From positions 1 through 10,452 of the forward strand of contig JAKBJA010000013.1 in the NCBI GenBank assembly GCA_021836225.1: 10,452 bases of DNA, given 5' to 3'. Numbering within the stretch: position 1 is the first letter of the stretch; the number at the start of each line of letters is the position of its first letter. Origin of the DNA: Pseudomonadota bacterium. Lineage in GTDB: Bacteria > Pseudomonadota > Gammaproteobacteria > Burkholderiales > Thiobacillaceae. A model generated the notes under the pieces. The model was not told the DNA's origin. It did not search any database and worked only from the letters and a program-made list of their open reading frames with translations. The position numbers and the translations under genes were made by a program. Shown piece by piece: positions 9,525 through 10,452 of the stretch.

Positions 9525-9843
9525 AGAAACCCCCGACGGTTGTCGTTCCGGTTGTCAGTTTACACCCTGGTTGACATTATTGGGCGGCTACTAGTTATTG
9601 CCGTGACTTCTCTAGTCCGTAGAGCCAACCCCGGGATAGCGCCGAGACTCTGAGCAAGTCAACTCTCCGGTTTCCTGCATTTTTTCCTGTGTTCCTCGAT
9701 CGGCCCGCGGTGAGAGGCGTTGCAGATCCTTCTTGAAATCGCTGAAAATTCGTCGCACGACAGGAAGGTCGCAACCTGTACCTCTCCACACAAAACTTCG
9801 GCAAGAAACGCGCTCTCGCTGCCGATCTTCGGCGCTCCGGGGA
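9525..9843. promoter_or_regulatory. Gap between parE and the cassette, with candidate cassette promoter/operator
   Basis: 319 bp with no convincing gene; several short frames show nothing recognisable. On the minus strand AATAAT (9581-9576, 5 of 6 match to a -10 box) lies about 50 bases before the GTG start of the first cassette gene, but the -35 position (ACGGCA) is weak. Overlapping it is an interrupted inverted repeat TGTCA (9553-9557)/TGACA (9572-9576), with a third related half-site TTACA (9560-9564) between. This would suit an operator for the operon's helix-turn-helix protein. No good terminator for parE was seen. Confidence 0.35.
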
Positions 9844-10452
9844 TCAAACCTCGGCGCGGGCTTCGGCTCCCCGGCGCTCGAGCCAGAGTCTCCGGTCGCC
9901 CGCCCGTCGCCGGCTCAGCATCATGTGGAACAGGTCCTCGGTCGAACGCGCGGCTTCGACGTCGGCCAGGACCAACCGCACGAGACGCCGACTCGCGGGG
10001 TCCATGGTCGTGAGCCGGAGCTGTTCGGGATTCATCTCCCCGAGGCCTTTGAAGCGGGTGATCGTCGCCCGACGCCCCGGCGCCTCACCCGCCAGGGCCT
10101 CAAGAATCCGATCGCGCTCGGCGTCATCGCGGGCGTAGGCCACCGTCTCACCGAGATCGATGCGGTAGAGTGGAGGCTGGGCGACATGGACGCGGCCCTC
10201 ACGGACGAGGCTCCGGAAGTGGCGCAGGAAGAGGGCCAGAAGAAGGGTGGCGATGTGGGCCCCGTCGGAGTCGGCGTCTGCGAGGATACAGACCTTGCCG
10301 TAACGAAGGCCCGCGGTGTCCGCCGGACCGGGAGCCACCCCGAGCGCGCGGGCGATATCGCGCACTTCGTTCGATGAGAGGATCTCCTCGCTGCGGCTTT
10401 CCCAGGTGTTGAGAATCTTGCCGCGCAGCGCAAGGACGGCCTGGGTCGCCCG
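9844..10452 (-). CDS. parE: ParE, topoisomerase IV subunit B (C-terminal part, runs off right edge)
   Basis: The ATPase/TOPRIM subunit of topoisomerase IV acts with ParC to decatenate daughter chromosomes. The visible 202 residues include the TOPRIM metal-binding motif in CILADADSDGAHIATLLLAL, PPLYRIDLGETV and the conserved RFKGLGEMNPEQL block. The C-terminal tail MLSRRRAGDRRLWLERRG ends in EV, as in proteobacterial ParE, and this tail distinguishes it from GyrB. The frame is open to the edge; the start and ATPase domain lie outside. The stop (TGA at 9844-9846) gives a normal-length end. If the cassette to the left inserted here, the present 3' end may be cassette-derived; the other copy of this end lies at 6934-7137. 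Confidence 0.93.
   Translation of the reverse strand, partial: RATQAVLALRGKILNTWESRSEEILSSNEVRDIARALGVAPGPADTAGLRYGKVCILADADSDGAHIATLLLALFLRHFRSLVREGRVHVAQPPLYRIDLGETVAYARDDAERDRILEALAGEAPGRRATITRFKGLGEMNPEQLRLTTMDPASRRLVRLVLADVEAARSTEDLFHMMLSRRRAGDRRLWLERRGAEARAEV

Overview
This is a GC-rich chromosomal window from a proteobacterium. The ParE C-terminus at the right edge resembles gammaproteobacterial topoisomerase IV, so Gammaproteobacteria is the best guess, but nothing here fixes the genus. Almost every gene lies on the minus strand; the one clear plus-strand gene is a small membrane methyltransferase at 6350-6931. The window looks like an accessory, defence-rich region ending at a housekeeping gene.

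Region 1 (1-4812, minus strand) is a type I restriction-modification operon read right to left: hsdM (4776-2929), hsdS (2932-1637, ATGA overlap with hsdM), a NYN/PIN-like nuclease gene (1616-798, 20 bp after hsdS with a strong Shine-Dalgarno) and hsdR (682 to beyond the left edge). HsdM carries an extra N-terminal XRE-type helix-turn-helix, suggesting that the methyltransferase also controls its own operon. A TTGACA box and a palindrome sit at its start.

Region 2 (4813-6349) has no convincing intact gene. It holds a frameshifted remnant of an IS481-family transposase (5115-5580), a 12-bp direct repeat on either side of it, a few hairpins, and repeated TTGTA..CTAA motifs upstream of hsdM.

Region 3 (6350-6931, plus strand) is an isoprenylcysteine carboxyl methyltransferase-like membrane protein.

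Region 4 (6934-9843) is the most interesting part. A tightly spaced three-gene minus-strand operon encodes a TIGR04255-like protein, an XRE-type helix-turn-helix protein and a 278-residue protein with a THDCDL motif. On its right is parE (9844 onward, ending normally). On its left is a diverged, truncated second copy of the parE 3' end in the same orientation. This is the geometry expected if a cassette had inserted at the 3' end of parE and displaced the old gene end. No integrase is visible. The cassette's function is unknown; its position and gene content suggest a defence or toxin-antitoxin-like role, which is inference only.
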